The notes below the pieces were generated by a model. The model had not been told where the DNA came from and did not search any database. It saw nothing but the letters and a program-made list of their open reading frames with translations. Position numbers and translations under genes: made by a program. 64,000 nt of DNA from Bordetella sp. LUAb4 (lineage in GTDB: Bacteria > Pseudomonadota > Gammaproteobacteria > Burkholderiales > Burkholderiaceae_B). The stretch lies in NCBI RefSeq assembly GCF_021325795.1, contig NZ_JAHPZX010000003.1:620001-684000 (forward strand). The letters are read 5' to 3'. This document shows, piece after piece, positions 27,778 through 37,888 of the stretch; within the stretch, counting starts at the first letter, position 1; each line of letters starts with the position of its first letter.

Positions 27778-27783
27778 TAAAAT
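27778..27783 (+). promoter_or_regulatory. Possible dcd -10 box
   Basis: TAAAAT lies 33 bases before the dcd start, but no good -35 is seen at the right spacing. The site is suggested only by sequence and position. Confidence 0.25.
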
Positions 27784-27816
27784 ACGCCCCCGATACCTTC
27801 TGAACGGTTTTTTTCT

Positions 27817-28380
27817 ATGAGCATCAAAAGCGACCTGTGGATACGCCGCGCCGCCGCGGACGGCATGATCGAGCCCTTCGAGGCGGGTCAGGTGCGCGCT
27901 CAGAATGGCGAACGTATCGTCAGCTATGGCACCAGCAGCTATGGCTACGACGTGCGCTGCGCACGTGAATTCAAGATCTTCACCAACATCAACTCGACCA
28001 TCGTCGACCCGAAGAATTTCGACGAAGGTTCGTTCGTCGATTTCATTGGGGATGTCTGCATCATTCCGCCCAACTCTTTCGCGTTGGCGCGCACCGTGGA
28101 ATATTTCCGTATCCCGCGCAGCGTGTTGACCATCTGCCTGGGCAAGAGCACCTATGCCCGCTGCGGCATCATCGTCAACGTGACGCCGCTGGAGCCGGAA
28201 TGGGAAGGCCACGTGACGCTGGAATTCTCCAATACCACGCCGCTGCCCGCCAAGATCTATGCCGGCGAAGGCTGCGCCCAGATGCTGTTCCTGGAAAGCG
28301 ATGAGGTTTGCGAGACGTCGTACCGCGATCGCGGCGGCAAGTACCAGGGCCAGCGCGGCGTCACCCTGCCGCGCACCTGA
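27817..28380 (+). CDS. dcd: dCTP deaminase
   Basis: 187 residues, usual length. Trimeric dUTPase-fold motifs: [20 protein letters not shown], the catalytic-site [32 protein letters not shown], and the C-terminal [13 protein letters not shown] that closes over the nucleotide. It deaminates dCTP to dUTP, the main source of dUMP for thymidylate synthesis in many Gram-negatives; thyA is elsewhere in this window. No strong ribosome-binding site precedes the ATG. Confidence 0.96.
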   Translation: MSIKSDLWIRRAAADGMIEPFEAGQVRAQNGERIVSYGTSSYGYDVRCAREFKIFTNINSTIVDPKNFDEGSFVDFIGDVCIIPPNSFALARTVEYFRIPRSVLTICLGKSTYARCGIIVNVTPLEPEWEGHVTLEFSNTTPLPAKIYAGEGCAQMLFLESDEVCETSYRDRGGKYQGQRGVTLPRT

Positions 28381-28403
28381 ATCTTTCGTGGGTCAGCCGG
28401 GTG

Positions 28404-28862
28404 TCATCGCGCGGACCGGACGTAATAAATGTCCCAGGGGTCTTCCCCTGTCTTGACGTAGCCGTGGCGCTGGTAGAAGGCGTTGGACGGGCTGTCGCGC
28501 AGGGCGCCCAGGTGCACCGCCAGGCCGGCCTCGTCGGCCTGCGCGGCGATGCGCTGCATGACGCGGCTGCCCAATCCCAGGTTCTGCGACGCTGGCAGGA
28601 TGTAGAGGTGGTCCAGCTTCAAGCCACCGTCGACCGGGCGCAGTGTATAGAAGCCGGCCCGGCTGCCTTCGACTTCGATGCTCCACGTGTGTTCCGGCGC
28701 CCAGCCGTCGCGCAGGCGCTGGCGCGCCCGTTGCGGGTCATAGCGGCCGACGCGTTCCAGGCTGTCGCGCATGGCCGCGGCGCGTAGATCGGCCAAGGCT
28801 TCGAGATCGCCGTCGGCAACGGCGGTGTAGACGATGGCTGGGCCGGGGGCCTTCTCTTGCAT
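28404..28862 (-). CDS. GNAT-family N-acetyltransferase
   Basis: 152 residues. GNAT motifs: the acceptor-side LKLDHLYILPASQNLGLGSRVMQRIAAQA and the C-terminal LHLGALRDSPSNAFYQRHGYVKTGEDPWDIYYVR. The substrate is unknown. The ATG at 28862 is chosen because the domain starts soon after it; an earlier in-frame ATG would add 16 residues without family resemblance. It is convergent with dcd, 23 bases apart. Confidence 0.88.
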   Translation of the reverse strand: MQEKAPGPAIVYTAVADGDLEALADLRAAAMRDSLERVGRYDPQRARQRLRDGWAPEHTWSIEVEGSRAGFYTLRPVDGGLKLDHLYILPASQNLGLGSRVMQRIAAQADEAGLAVHLGALRDSPSNAFYQRHGYVKTGEDPWDIYYVRSAR

Positions 28863-28956
28863 GGTTCGATTTCTCTGAAATGTTGATGCCGGCTCGGCTC
28901 GGCACGGCACGGCGCATCGTTGCGGCGTTCGCTGCGCGCCCTGTCCTTGCCCCTCT

Positions 28957-29964
28957 TTATTTGCCTTGATAGCGCTTGAGAATCGCCGCGCCGTCCGCGC
29001 CGGCCTGTTGCTTCCAGGTCGACACCGAATCCGCGGCGGCGTCCTTCAACGCTTTCTTCACACTGGGTGCGACCTGGCTGTTGATGGCGACGCCATTCTT
29101 GCGCATGTTGTCGTAGTTCGCCTTGAGGCGGCCCTGGATGCGCTTCCACTGTTCGGTTTCGGTCTCGGCGGCAGCCTGGTCGATGGCCTTGCGCTGGGCC
29201 GGGGTCAGGGCCTTGTAGGCATCGAGATTCATCGTCGCCACTGAAATCGGCATGGCGTAATTGATTTCGGCGAAGGCCGGCAGATGTTCCCACAGCTTGC
29301 GGCCCGCGCCGCCGTCACCCGATGACAGCACGGCGTTGACGTCGCCCGCGGCGATGCGCGGCATGGCGTCGGCGAAGGAGATATTCGAGGCCTTGGCGCC
29401 GGCCTTGGTCATGGTGGCCTGCGACATGTCGTCATAGGTACGGATGGAGAGGGCTTTGAGGTCGGCCACGCTCTTGATGGGCGTTTTCGACCAGATGCCG
29501 GACGCCGGCCAGGGCGTGGTGTACAGCAGTTTTTGATTGTGCTCGGCCAACAGTTTTTCGTAGGCGGGGCGCGAAGCCTTGGTCAGCGCCCGCGCTTTCT
29601 GCAGGGAGTCGGCCAGGAAGGGCAGGGAGGACACGCCGAAGATCGGGTACTTGCCGGCCAGGCCGCCGGCGAAGGCATCGCCCGCGTCGACTTTGCGGGC
29701 CTGCACGGCGTCGATGATGCCGGCCGACTTGATGCCCTTGGCGGCATCGAAGGAGGTCTCGATGATCACTTCGCCATGGGTTTTCTGCTTCACCAGATCG
29801 GCGAAGGTGCTGACGCCCAGGCCGGGCATGGCCGTGGCGGGATATTCGGTGGTCATCGTCAAGGTCGTGGCAGCCTGGGCCGCGACGACCATCACGGCGC
29901 TTGCCGCCATGCCTGCCAGCATCAATACCGCATGAGAAAGACGAATCCGGGACAGCGTAGCCAT
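28957..29964 (-). CDS. TRAP transporter substrate-binding protein (DctP type), orphan
   Basis: 335 residues. A signal peptide (residues 1-31, ending AAQA) precedes a TRAP-T solute receptor domain with LGVSTFADLVKQKTHGEVIIE, the APxxLP-like GVSSLPFLADS, LKALSIRTYDDM and FAEINYAMPIS. GGAGG sits five bases before the ATG at 29964, which fixes the start. No DctQ or DctM gene is adjacent, so it must work with a permease elsewhere. The ligand is unknown, usually a carboxylate. Confidence 0.9.
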   Translation of the reverse strand: MATLSRIRLSHAVLMLAGMAASAVMVVAAQAATTLTMTTEYPATAMPGLGVSTFADLVKQKTHGEVIIETSFDAAKGIKSAGIIDAVQARKVDAGDAFAGGLAGKYPIFGVSSLPFLADSLQKARALTKASRPAYEKLLAEHNQKLLYTTPWPASGIWSKTPIKSVADLKALSIRTYDDMSQATMTKAGAKASNISFADAMPRIAAGDVNAVLSSGDGGAGRKLWEHLPAFAEINYAMPISVATMNLDAYKALTPAQRKAIDQAAAETETEQWKRIQGRLKANYDNMRKNGVAINSQVAPSVKKALKDAAADSVSTWKQQAGADGAAILKRYQGK

Positions 29965-30154
29965 GCAACCTCCGAGTCGAGAACCCGCAGGCTGCGGGCA
30001 AGGTGACAAATATATACAGCCGGGGTGGCCGCCGGGCCGATCCTAGGGAAAGTCTCTATCGCGGCGCGTCGCGGCGGGTTCTTCAGGACGCTGCCGTGCC
30101 CGCCTCGGGTGTGCAACCCAACCGTTAGCCGGCAATTCTGTCATTAAATTGAAT

Positions 30155-30183
30155 TTGGGTTACATCTTGTATTCATCTAATAT
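30155..30183 (+). promoter_or_regulatory. Possible promoter of the TPR/C39 gene
   Basis: TTGGGT (30155-30160) and TAATAT (30178-30183) are separated by 17 bases in a locally AT-rich stretch 53 bases before the ATG. They match sigma-70 boxes at three and four of six positions. Confidence 0.4.
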
Positions 30184-30235
30184 ATGCGCCTGAGTTTCGG
30201 CCCGTCCCTTGTTCGCCGGTCCTGTTGGATTCCGC

Positions 30236-32515
30236 ATGTTCTTTGCTTCCCGCTATGCCCCACCGCTGGTGTCCGAAGAATTGCAGCCGGGCGCCGACGC
30301 CCTGGCCCAAGGCCGTTACGCCGACGCCTGGTTTCTGCTGCAGCAGGCCAGCCGCGACCGGCTGTCCGTCCTGCCTTGCAACGCCTTGCTGGCAGCCGAG
30401 GCCGCGCGTGCCTTGGGCCTGGAACGCCGCTACCGCGCGGTAGTGCGCTGGGCCCGCAAGCGCTGGCCGGAAAACCCTTATGTCCTGCTGGAGTGGCTGC
30501 GCCAGGCCGTGCGCAGCGACATCGCTCCCGCGGTGGCGCAATTGACCGGCCTGCTGGCCGCGCGCCGTGTGCCGGAAGCGGTGCACGCCCTGGCCGAAGC
30601 CATCATGCTGTCGGCCCAGTTGCGCGGGCTGGCGCGGCTGCCCGCTACCCAAAGCCTGCCCAGCCCCCATCTTCTGATGTTCGAGCGCGACCCGCGCGTG
30701 GCCTACACCCTGGGCCACGCCTGGGCCAACCAGCGCGAATGGGAACGCGCGGCGGCGGCCCTGCGCCGCGCCGTCGACCTGGCCCCCCGCTGGCACCGGG
30801 CGCGCGCCAGCCTGGCGCATGTCCTGATGTCGGCCGGCCTGTATGAGCAGGCGCGCGAGTCGGTCAAGGCCGACGGCGGCGATGAGCCCTACGACTATCT
30901 GCGCCTGTGCCTGGAATTGAGCCTGAACAACCTGCACGCAGCCTGCCGCGTCGGCACGGCCTACATGGCGCGCTGGTCCGCTGGTGATACCCGCGAGAAG
31001 GTCGAGGACTGGCTCATCTTCACCGCCAGCCTGCTGCGCGACGCCCACCTGCTGATGAACCTGCTCACGCCCACGCTGGGCGCCGACCAGGCCATGGCCG
31101 AATGCGAGCGCCTGCTCGATTGCCCGCGCGTGCTGCTGGCCTTGCCGCCCTTGAGCCAGCTGCGCCACCAGTGCGTGCCCACCGCCGCCGCGATGGTGGC
31201 GGCGTGGCACGGCGATCCCCACGAACCGCAAGACCTGTACGCCAGGCTGGGCGGGCAGAATGGCGTGGACATGGGCTGTCTGCGCGATTATTTCGTGGCG
31301 CGCGACTACCGCGTGGAATTCGTGTCGATGCGGCCCGCCGTGTTGCAGGCCTTGCTGTCGGCGGGCCTGCCGGTGATCGGCCTGGTCGACGGGCCCTTTT
31401 TCTCGCACGTGGACGTAGTCTGCGGCTACGACGCCGGGCATCGCGTGTTCTATCGGCGTGATCCGGAACGCTGGGCCCTGCAATGGAGCAGTGAAGCCGA
31501 CCTGATGCGCCGTTACGGCCCCGGCGGCGAGGTGGGCATGGTGCTGGTGCCCCCCGGGCATGGCGGCTTCGAATTCAATCCGGACTGGCGCCACACGGAC
31601 GCCGAGGTCCTGGACAGCCTGCGGCGCGCGTGCGCCCAGGGCGACGTCGCCAGCGCGGCGGCCTGGCACGCCCGCATCGGCGACGACTCGCCCCTGGTCC
31701 TGCATCGCGCGCAAGCGGCCCAAGGCATCGTGACGTCGCCGCGCGACTTCGGCGGCACCCTGCTGCGCATCGTCGGCAATGCGGCCCTGCCGGCATTGGT
31801 GCGCTGGCGCGCGCTGACCATGATCGACGACGCCGTCATCCTGCGCCGGCACAAACGCGAGGTGCTGGCGGGCATGCATGGCCGCGATGCCGCGCGCTAC
31901 GTCGACGGCGTCGAAATGCTGGCGCAGCGCCGCTGGGCGCAGGCCTGCGCCATCCTGGAACCGCTGGCCCACCGCTATCGCTCGCACGGGCCGCTATGGC
32001 TGCGCCTGGCCCAAGCGCAGGCCCCCCTGGGCCTGACGGACGCGGCGTGGCGCAGCGCCACGCGCGCCCTGGCCGGCAACCCCCATGCGCCGGCCGTGGT
32101 CCAGCACGTGGCGGCCTTGTTTCCCGATCTTTACGGCCGTGCCGAACGCCTGCGCCGTTGGCGCCTGCTGCGGCGCCAGGCGCCGGGTTCCTACGCCGCA
32201 GTCATGGCCGAGGCCGACGCTCGCGAATGCGGCCGCCAGGGCCCGGCCTATCAGCGTGCCCTCCTGCGCTGCATTGCCTGGGAGCCCATGCGCATGCGCC
32301 ATTACGAAAGGCTGGCGCAGTGGTACCTGGCCCAAGGCCGGGCCGAGCAGGCACGCGCGGTGCTGGAACGGGCGCGCCAAAGACTGGCGTCGCCGGCGGA
32401 GCCGTCGTTACCGTTGGCGCCGGCCAATATGGCCGCCTTGGGCCGCGCGCGCCTGGACGCGCTGGTGCGCGGCATGCGTGGCCCGGGCCGGCTGTCGCGC
32501 CGCGGCTGGCGCTGA
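30236..32515 (+). CDS. TPR protein with embedded C39-like cysteine peptidase
   Basis: 759 residues. TPR-like helices occupy about 1-290 (ADALAQGRYADAWFLLQQA, WERAAAALRRAVDLAPRWHRA). A papain-like C39 domain follows at about 295-440 with a full triad: Cys313 (RHQCVPTAA), His391 (FSHVDVVCGYD) and Asp409 (RRDPERW). More TPR-like helices fill 450-759. C39 peptidases usually cut double-glycine leaders inside ABC exporters, but here there are no membrane helices, no ATPase, no signal peptide, and no precursor-like gene nearby. The ATG at 30236 is chosen over a TTG at 30209. The role is unknown. Confidence 0.75.
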   Translation: MFFASRYAPPLVSEELQPGADALAQGRYADAWFLLQQASRDRLSVLPCNALLAAEAARALGLERRYRAVVRWARKRWPENPYVLLEWLRQAVRSDIAPAVAQLTGLLAARRVPEAVHALAEAIMLSAQLRGLARLPATQSLPSPHLLMFERDPRVAYTLGHAWANQREWERAAAALRRAVDLAPRWHRARASLAHVLMSAGLYEQARESVKADGGDEPYDYLRLCLELSLNNLHAACRVGTAYMARWSAGDTREKVEDWLIFTASLLRDAHLLMNLLTPTLGADQAMAECERLLDCPRVLLALPPLSQLRHQCVPTAAAMVAAWHGDPHEPQDLYARLGGQNGVDMGCLRDYFVARDYRVEFVSMRPAVLQALLSAGLPVIGLVDGPFFSHVDVVCGYDAGHRVFYRRDPERWALQWSSEADLMRRYGPGGEVGMVLVPPGHGGFEFNPDWRHTDAEVLDSLRRACAQGDVASAAAWHARIGDDSPLVLHRAQAAQGIVTSPRDFGGTLLRIVGNAALPALVRWRALTMIDDAVILRRHKREVLAGMHGRDAARYVDGVEMLAQRRWAQACAILEPLAHRYRSHGPLWLRLAQAQAPLGLTDAAWRSATRALAGNPHAPAVVQHVAALFPDLYGRAERLRRWRLLRRQAPGSYAAVMAEADARECGRQGPAYQRALLRCIAWEPMRMRHYERLAQWYLAQGRAEQARAVLERARQRLASPAEPSLPLAPANMAALGRARLDALVRGMRGPGRLSRRGWR

Positions 32516-32678
32516 GGGACGCAGGGGCTAAAATTCGCCGGCGCTGTCCTTGTCGGACCGCGTGATGTTCGTCGCCCCGCGGCTTGCGGAGGCCCCGCCG
32601 TCGCATATCGTCATGCGCCTGTCCCGCGCACGCAGTACACTCGCCCCGCTTTCGCCATACCCCCGCAGGAGTGCCCGC

Positions 32679-34940
32679 ATGAAATTCCGGTTTCCCATTG
32701 TCATCATCGACGAAGACTACCGCTCCGAGAACGCCTCGGGGTTGGGCATACGCGCGCTTGCCGCGGCCATCGAGGCCGAGGGCGTGGAAGTGCTGGGGGT
32801 CACCAGCTATGGCGACCTCAGTTCCTTCGCGCAGCAACAAAGCCGCGCCAGCGCTTTCATCCTGTCGATCGACGATGAGGAATTCGACGTCGATTCTCCC
32901 GAAGACGTGGCCAGCGCCATCAAGAATCTGCGCGCCTTCATCGGTGAGCTGCGCTTCCGCAACGCCGACATCCCCATCTATCTGTATGGCGAAACGCGGA
33001 CGTCCGAGCACATCCCGAACGACATCCTGCGCGAACTGCATGGCTTCATCCACATGTTCGAGGACACGCCGGAGTTCGTCGGCCGCCACATCATCCGTGA
33101 AGCCCGCAGCTACGTCGACAGCCTGGCGCCGCCGTTCTTCCGCGAACTGGTGAAGTACGCGCAGGACGGTTCCTATTCCTGGCACTGCCCCGGCCACTCC
33201 GGCGGCGTGGCCTTCCTGAAAAGCCCGGTGGGCCAGATGTTCCACCAGTTCTTCGGCGAGAACATGCTGCGCGCCGACGTGTGCAACGCGGTCGATGAAC
33301 TGGGCCAACTGCTGGACCACACCGGCCCGGTGGCGGAGTCCGAGTTGAACGCCGCCCGCATCTTCCACGCCGATCACTGCTATTTCGTCACCAACGGCAC
33401 GTCGACCTCGAACAAGGTGGTGTGGCATGCCAACGTCGCCGCCGGCGACGTGGTGGTGGTGGACCGCAATTGTCACAAGTCGATTCTGCACGCCATCACC
33501 ATGACGGGCGCGATCCCGGTGTTCCTGCGCCCCACGCGCAACCACCTGGGCATCATCGGACCGATTCCCATCGAGGAATTCGAGCCGGAAAACATCCGCA
33601 AGAAGATCGAGGCCAACCCGTTCGCGCGCGAAGCCGTGAACAAGACGCCGCGCATCCTGACGCTGACGCAAAGCACCTACGACGGCGTCATCTACAACGT
33701 GGAAATGATCAAGGAAAAGCTGGGAAGCTACGTCGACACGCTGCATTTCGACGAAGCCTGGCTGCCGCACGCGGCTTTCCATGAGTACTACACGAATATG
33801 CACGCCATCGGCGTGGACCGGCCGCGCAGCGACGACGCCATCGTCTTCGCCACGCACTCCACGCACAAGCTGCTGGCGGGTATCTCGCAGGCGTCGCAGA
33901 TCATCGTGCAGGAGTCCAACACGCGTAAGCTGGACCGCAACATCTTCAACGAAGCCTATCTGATGCACACGTCCACGTCGCCGCAGTACGCGATCATCGC
34001 GTCCTGCGACGTGGCCGCGGCCATGATGGAAGCGCCCGGCGGTACCGCGCTGGTCGAGGAAAGCATCCGCGAGGCGCTGGACTTCCGCCGCGCCATGCGC
34101 AAGGTGGAATCGGAATACGGCCGCAACGACTGGTGGTTCAAGGTCTGGGGCCCCAATCGCCTGGTGTCCGAAGGCATCGGCAACCGCGACGAATGGCTGC
34201 TGGAGTCGAACGACCACTGGCACGGTTTCGGCGACCTGGCCGACAACTTCAACATGCTGGATCCGATCAAGGCCACCATCATCACCCCGGGCCTGGACAT
34301 CTCCGGCAGCTTCGGCGAAACCGGCATTCCGGCCGCCCTGGTGTCGAAATACCTGGCCGAGCACGGCGTGGTCGTGGAAAAGACCGGCCTGTATTCGTTC
34401 TTCATCCTGTTCACCATCGGCATCACCAAGGGTCGCTGGAACACGCTGCTGACCGCTTTGCAGCAGTTCAAGGACGACTACGACCGCAACCAGCCGATGT
34501 GGCGCATCCTGCCCGAGTTCTGCCGCGACCATCGCCAGTACGAACGCATGGGCCTGCGCGATCTGTGCCAGCAGATCCACGAAGCCTATCGCGAAAGCGA
34601 TGTGGCCCGCCTGACCACCGAGGTGTACCTGAGCGACATGGTGCCGGCGATGAAGCCGTCCGACGCCTTCGCCCGCATGGCGCACCGCGAAGTGGAACGT
34701 GTCCGCATCGAAGACCTGGAAGGCCGCGTGACCGGCGTGCTGCTGACGCCTTACCCGCCCGGCATTCCGCTGCTGATTCCGGGCGAGCGCTTCAACCGCA
34801 CCATCGTCCAGTACCTGCAGTTCGCGCGCGCGTTCAATGCCCGCTTCCCTGGTTTCGAAACCGACATCCACGGCCTGGCCGAGGACACGGACGAGAACGA
34901 TGAAGTGCGCTACTACGTCGATTGCCTGAAGGAAATCTGA
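32679..34940 (+). CDS. Orn/Lys/Arg decarboxylase (AdiA-like)
   Basis: 753 residues, the size of inducible acid-resistance decarboxylases. An N-terminal response-regulator-like wing domain (to about 130), a PLP fold with the Schiff-base Lys397 in ATHSTHKLL, and a C-terminal domain are present. The ATHSTHK form resembles arginine decarboxylase AdiA more than LdcI, but the substrate is not certain. Decarboxylation consumes protons and yields a polyamine. AGGAG lies seven bases before the ATG. No antiporter gene is adjacent, so a biosynthetic or general polyamine role is also possible. Confidence 0.9.
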   Translation: MKFRFPIVIIDEDYRSENASGLGIRALAAAIEAEGVEVLGVTSYGDLSSFAQQQSRASAFILSIDDEEFDVDSPEDVASAIKNLRAFIGELRFRNADIPIYLYGETRTSEHIPNDILRELHGFIHMFEDTPEFVGRHIIREARSYVDSLAPPFFRELVKYAQDGSYSWHCPGHSGGVAFLKSPVGQMFHQFFGENMLRADVCNAVDELGQLLDHTGPVAESELNAARIFHADHCYFVTNGTSTSNKVVWHANVAAGDVVVVDRNCHKSILHAITMTGAIPVFLRPTRNHLGIIGPIPIEEFEPENIRKKIEANPFAREAVNKTPRILTLTQSTYDGVIYNVEMIKEKLGSYVDTLHFDEAWLPHAAFHEYYTNMHAIGVDRPRSDDAIVFATHSTHKLLAGISQASQIIVQESNTRKLDRNIFNEAYLMHTSTSPQYAIIASCDVAAAMMEAPGGTALVEESIREALDFRRAMRKVESEYGRNDWWFKVWGPNRLVSEGIGNRDEWLLESNDHWHGFGDLADNFNMLDPIKATIITPGLDISGSFGETGIPAALVSKYLAEHGVVVEKTGLYSFFILFTIGITKGRWNTLLTALQQFKDDYDRNQPMWRILPEFCRDHRQYERMGLRDLCQQIHEAYRESDVARLTTEVYLSDMVPAMKPSDAFARMAHREVERVRIEDLEGRVTGVLLTPYPPGIPLLIPGERFNRTIVQYLQFARAFNARFPGFETDIHGLAEDTDENDEVRYYVDCLKEI

Positions 34941-34971
34941 GCGTGATGGAAGGGCGCAGCAGCGTGGCCGC

Positions 34972-36201
34972 ATGTACGACGTAGCGATCATCGGGGCGGG
35001 GGCGGCGGGCATGATGTGCGCCGCCGTCGCCGGCCAGCGCGGCTTGCGGGTGGTGCTGATCGACCACGCCGACAAGCTGGCGGAGAAGATCCGTATCTCC
35101 GGCGGCGGGCGCTGCAACTTCACCAATGTGGGCACGGGGCCGGCCAATTTCCTGTCGGAGAACCCCCATTTCTGCCGCTCGGCCCTGGCGGGCTACGGGC
35201 CGCGCGATTTCCTCGATCTGCTGCGCCGGCATGGCGTGTCCTGGCACGAGAAGCATCGCGGCCAGCTGTTCTGCGACGATTCCAGTGAATCCATCATCGA
35301 CGTGTTGCGCGCCGAATGCGGTGCCGGCAACGTGCAATGGCGCATGGGTTGCGGCGTGGTGGACATCAGCCGTGAATCTACCCGTCAAGCGGGCCAGGGC
35401 GGCGGCGCCGGCGCGGCGGCCACGGCTGACGGCTGCACCTACGTCCTGCGGACCACCACGGCCGGTACCTTGCGCGCCGCCAAGCTGGTCATCGCCACCG
35501 GCGGCATGGCGATTCCGCAATTGGGCGCCACCGATTATGGCCTGAAGATCGCGCGTCAATTCGGCCTGAAAGTGGTCGAACCGCGCCCGGCCCTGGTGCC
35601 GCTGACTTTCGATCCCGCGCTGTGGCAGCCTTTTGCCGCCTTGTCCGGCGTGGCGCTGGAGGCGGGCGTGCGCAGCGGGCAAGGCGAATTCCTGGAAGAC
35701 CTGTTGTTTACCCACCGCGGCCTGTCGGGCCCGGCCATCCTGCAGATCTCCAGCTACTGGAATCCTGGCGAGCCGCTGAGCCTGGACCTGGCGCCTGGCC
35801 TGGACCTGGAGCAGGACCTCGTCACCGCCAAACCGGGCAATCGCCAGCAACTGGGCACCGTGCTGGCCGGCTTGTGGCCACGGCGCCTGGCCGAAGCGTG
35901 GGTGGAACGCGATGGCCTGGCCACGCAGCGTCTGGCCGACACGCCCGACAAGGCCCTGCGTGCCCTGGCGGCCGGCATCCACGGCTGGACCCTGGTGCCG
36001 ACCGGGACCGCCGGCTATAAAAAGGCCGAGGTCATGCGCGGCGGGGTCGACACCCGTGGCCTGGACCAGAAGAGCATGCAGGCCCGCGCCGTGCCCGGGC
36101 TGCATTTCATCGGCGAAGCCGTCGATGTCACCGGTTGGCTGGGCGGCTACAACTTCCAGTGGGCCTGGGCCTGCGCCGTGGCCTGCGGCAAGTCCCTCTA
36201 G
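34972..36201 (+). CDS. HI0933/YhiN-family flavoprotein
   Basis: 409 residues. An FAD-binding Rossmann motif (VAIIGAGAAGMMCA) at the start is followed by the family signature KIRISGGGRCNFTN, then LVIATGGMAIPQLGATDYG, LLFTHRGLSGPAILQIS and the C-terminal FIGEAVDVTGWLGGYNFQWA. Members are BaiN-like NAD(P)H-dependent flavin enzymes; the substrate of this one is unknown. It begins 31 bases after the decarboxylase and may be cotranscribed with it. Confidence 0.9.
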   Translation: MYDVAIIGAGAAGMMCAAVAGQRGLRVVLIDHADKLAEKIRISGGGRCNFTNVGTGPANFLSENPHFCRSALAGYGPRDFLDLLRRHGVSWHEKHRGQLFCDDSSESIIDVLRAECGAGNVQWRMGCGVVDISRESTRQAGQGGGAGAAATADGCTYVLRTTTAGTLRAAKLVIATGGMAIPQLGATDYGLKIARQFGLKVVEPRPALVPLTFDPALWQPFAALSGVALEAGVRSGQGEFLEDLLFTHRGLSGPAILQISSYWNPGEPLSLDLAPGLDLEQDLVTAKPGNRQQLGTVLAGLWPRRLAEAWVERDGLATQRLADTPDKALRALAAGIHGWTLVPTGTAGYKKAEVMRGGVDTRGLDQKSMQARAVPGLHFIGEAVDVTGWLGGYNFQWAWACAVACGKSL

Positions 36202-36327
36202 TACCTTGCCCCGGGGCAGGTCCCTGTCGTGCGATAGCCACGCCGCGACGCGATGCCGTCCCCCTGGGCGGCCGCGCTGCGTAGCGCGCCGGGGGCGCGC
36301 CGTGATATTCTTCGCGAGCTGTCACGC

Positions 36328-36590
36328 ATGGTGCGGGAGAGAGCGGCTACTGTTACCCGACAGGTGCCGCCGCCGAAGGCGCAATTCGCCCAGAATCGCT
36401 CAGGTAACCGATACCGCGACATGCCTGTCCACCCGCCCATCGGCGCGGCGGGCAACACAGCGCTCTGGAGAGATCCGGCGGCCCCACATTCCCACGCGCG
36501 ATCGCGTGGGCGGCGGCAAGCCCGGACGCCGAAGGTGCAAACCCGCCACGCGGGGCAACTCTCAGGCAAAAGGACAGAGGGGCGGAAACA
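36328..36590 (+). promoter_or_regulatory. Tandem glycine riboswitch
   Basis: Two glycine aptamers lie in a row before gcvT. The first (about 36330-36420) has GGGAGAGAG, GCCGCCGAAGGCGCAA and CGCTCAGGTAACCGATACCG. The second (about 36460-36588) has TGGAGAGATCC, GACGCCGAAGGTGCAA and CTCTCAGGCAAAAGGACAGA. These are the conserved cores of the gcvT element, in which glycine binding switches on the glycine cleavage operon. The expression platform lies between 36590 and the ribosome-binding site at about 36680. Confidence 0.93.
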
Positions 36591-36689
36591 CCACCAGCCG
36601 GCAGGCGGGCCCGTCGTTTTCCGACCCCATCCCGCATTTTTCTGTCTCCGGCAGGTATTCCGTATCCTCGCTGCCTTACCGGAGTCCTC

Positions 36690-37790
36690 ATGTCCGCCTC
36701 TTTGAAGCAAACCCCCCTGGCACCTGAACACCTTGCCGCCGGTGCGCGCATGGTCGATTTCGGCGGTTGGGACATGCCGCTGGCCTACGGTTCGCAGTTG
36801 GAAGAGCATCACGCCGTGCGCACCGACGCCGGCATGTTCGACGTCTCCCACATGCTCAATGTCGACGTGCTGGGCGACGGCGCCACCGATTTCCTGCGCC
36901 GCCTGATCGCCAACGACATCGCCAAGCTGACCGTACCGGGCAAGGCCCTGTACAGCTGCATGCTGAATCCGGAAGGCGGCGTCATCGACGACCTCATCGT
37001 CTACTTTTTCGCCGCCGACCGCTGGCGCGTGGTGGTCAATGCCGGCACCGCCGACAAGGACGTCGCCTGGATGCAGCGCGTCGCCACCGCGGGCAAGTTC
37101 GACGTTACCGTCACGCCGCGCCGCGACCTGGCCATGGTCGCCGTGCAGGGTCCCAATGCCCGCGCCAAGGTGTGGGCCGCGCGTCCCGCCTGGCGTGCCG
37201 CGTCCGAAGCGCTGACGCCTTTCGTCGGCGCCATCGCCGATACCGACACCCTGGTGGCCCGCACGGGCTATACCGGCGAAGACGGTTTCGAAATCGTTTT
37301 GCCCGCCACCCAAGTCGTCGCCTTGTGGCGTGATCTGGTGGCCCAGGGCGTGCGCCCCTGCGGCCTGGGCGCGCGCGACACGCTGCGCCTGGAAGCCGGC
37401 ATGAACCTGTACGGCCAGGACATGGACGAACTGACCCAGCCCGCGCAAGCCGGCTTGACCTGGACCGTGTCGCTGAAGGACGCGCAGCGCCAATTCATCG
37501 GCCGCGCCGCCATCGAACAGTTTTCCACCCCCAATGATTTCGTCGGCCTGAAGCTGGGCGAACGTGGCGTCATCCGGCCGCACATGAAAGTGCGCGGGGC
37601 GGCGGGCGAAGGGGAGGTCACCAGCGGCACCATGTCGCCCACGCTGGGCGTGTCGGTCGCTTTCGCCCGCATGCCGGCCGGTACCCGGCCCGGCGAGCAG
37701 GTGGAAGTGGAGATCCGCGGCAAGTGGGTTCCCGCCACGGTGACCAAATTGCCCTTCGTGCGCAACGGCAAAGCCGTCGAACACTCGTAA
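36690..37790 (+). CDS. gcvT: Glycine cleavage system T protein (aminomethyltransferase)
   Basis: 366 residues. GcvT motifs: [27 protein letters not shown], the folate-site [15 protein letters not shown], and [21 protein letters not shown]. It transfers the methylene group from aminomethyl-lipoyl GcvH to tetrahydrofolate, releasing ammonia. CGGAG lies six bases before the ATG. It is the first gene of gcvT-gcvH-gcvP behind the tandem glycine riboswitch. Confidence 0.97.
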   Translation: MSASLKQTPLAPEHLAAGARMVDFGGWDMPLAYGSQLEEHHAVRTDAGMFDVSHMLNVDVLGDGATDFLRRLIANDIAKLTVPGKALYSCMLNPEGGVIDDLIVYFFAADRWRVVVNAGTADKDVAWMQRVATAGKFDVTVTPRRDLAMVAVQGPNARAKVWAARPAWRAASEALTPFVGAIADTDTLVARTGYTGEDGFEIVLPATQVVALWRDLVAQGVRPCGLGARDTLRLEAGMNLYGQDMDELTQPAQAGLTWTVSLKDAQRQFIGRAAIEQFSTPNDFVGLKLGERGVIRPHMKVRGAAGEGEVTSGTMSPTLGVSVAFARMPAGTRPGEQVEVEIRGKWVPATVTKLPFVRNGKAVEHS

Positions 37791-37888
37791 ACTCGTAGCT
37801 TCCCGTTGCGGCCGGCGCATTTGCCGTGGGCCGTAACGGGTGGGCGCGCAACCCCATACCGTCATTCAACGTTTATCCAGGAGCTTCC

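Noticed and set aside
32202-35147. 981-residue open frame on the minus strand
   Set aside because: It is antisense to the Orn/Lys/Arg decarboxylase and the end of the TPR/C39 gene, with no recognisable domain.
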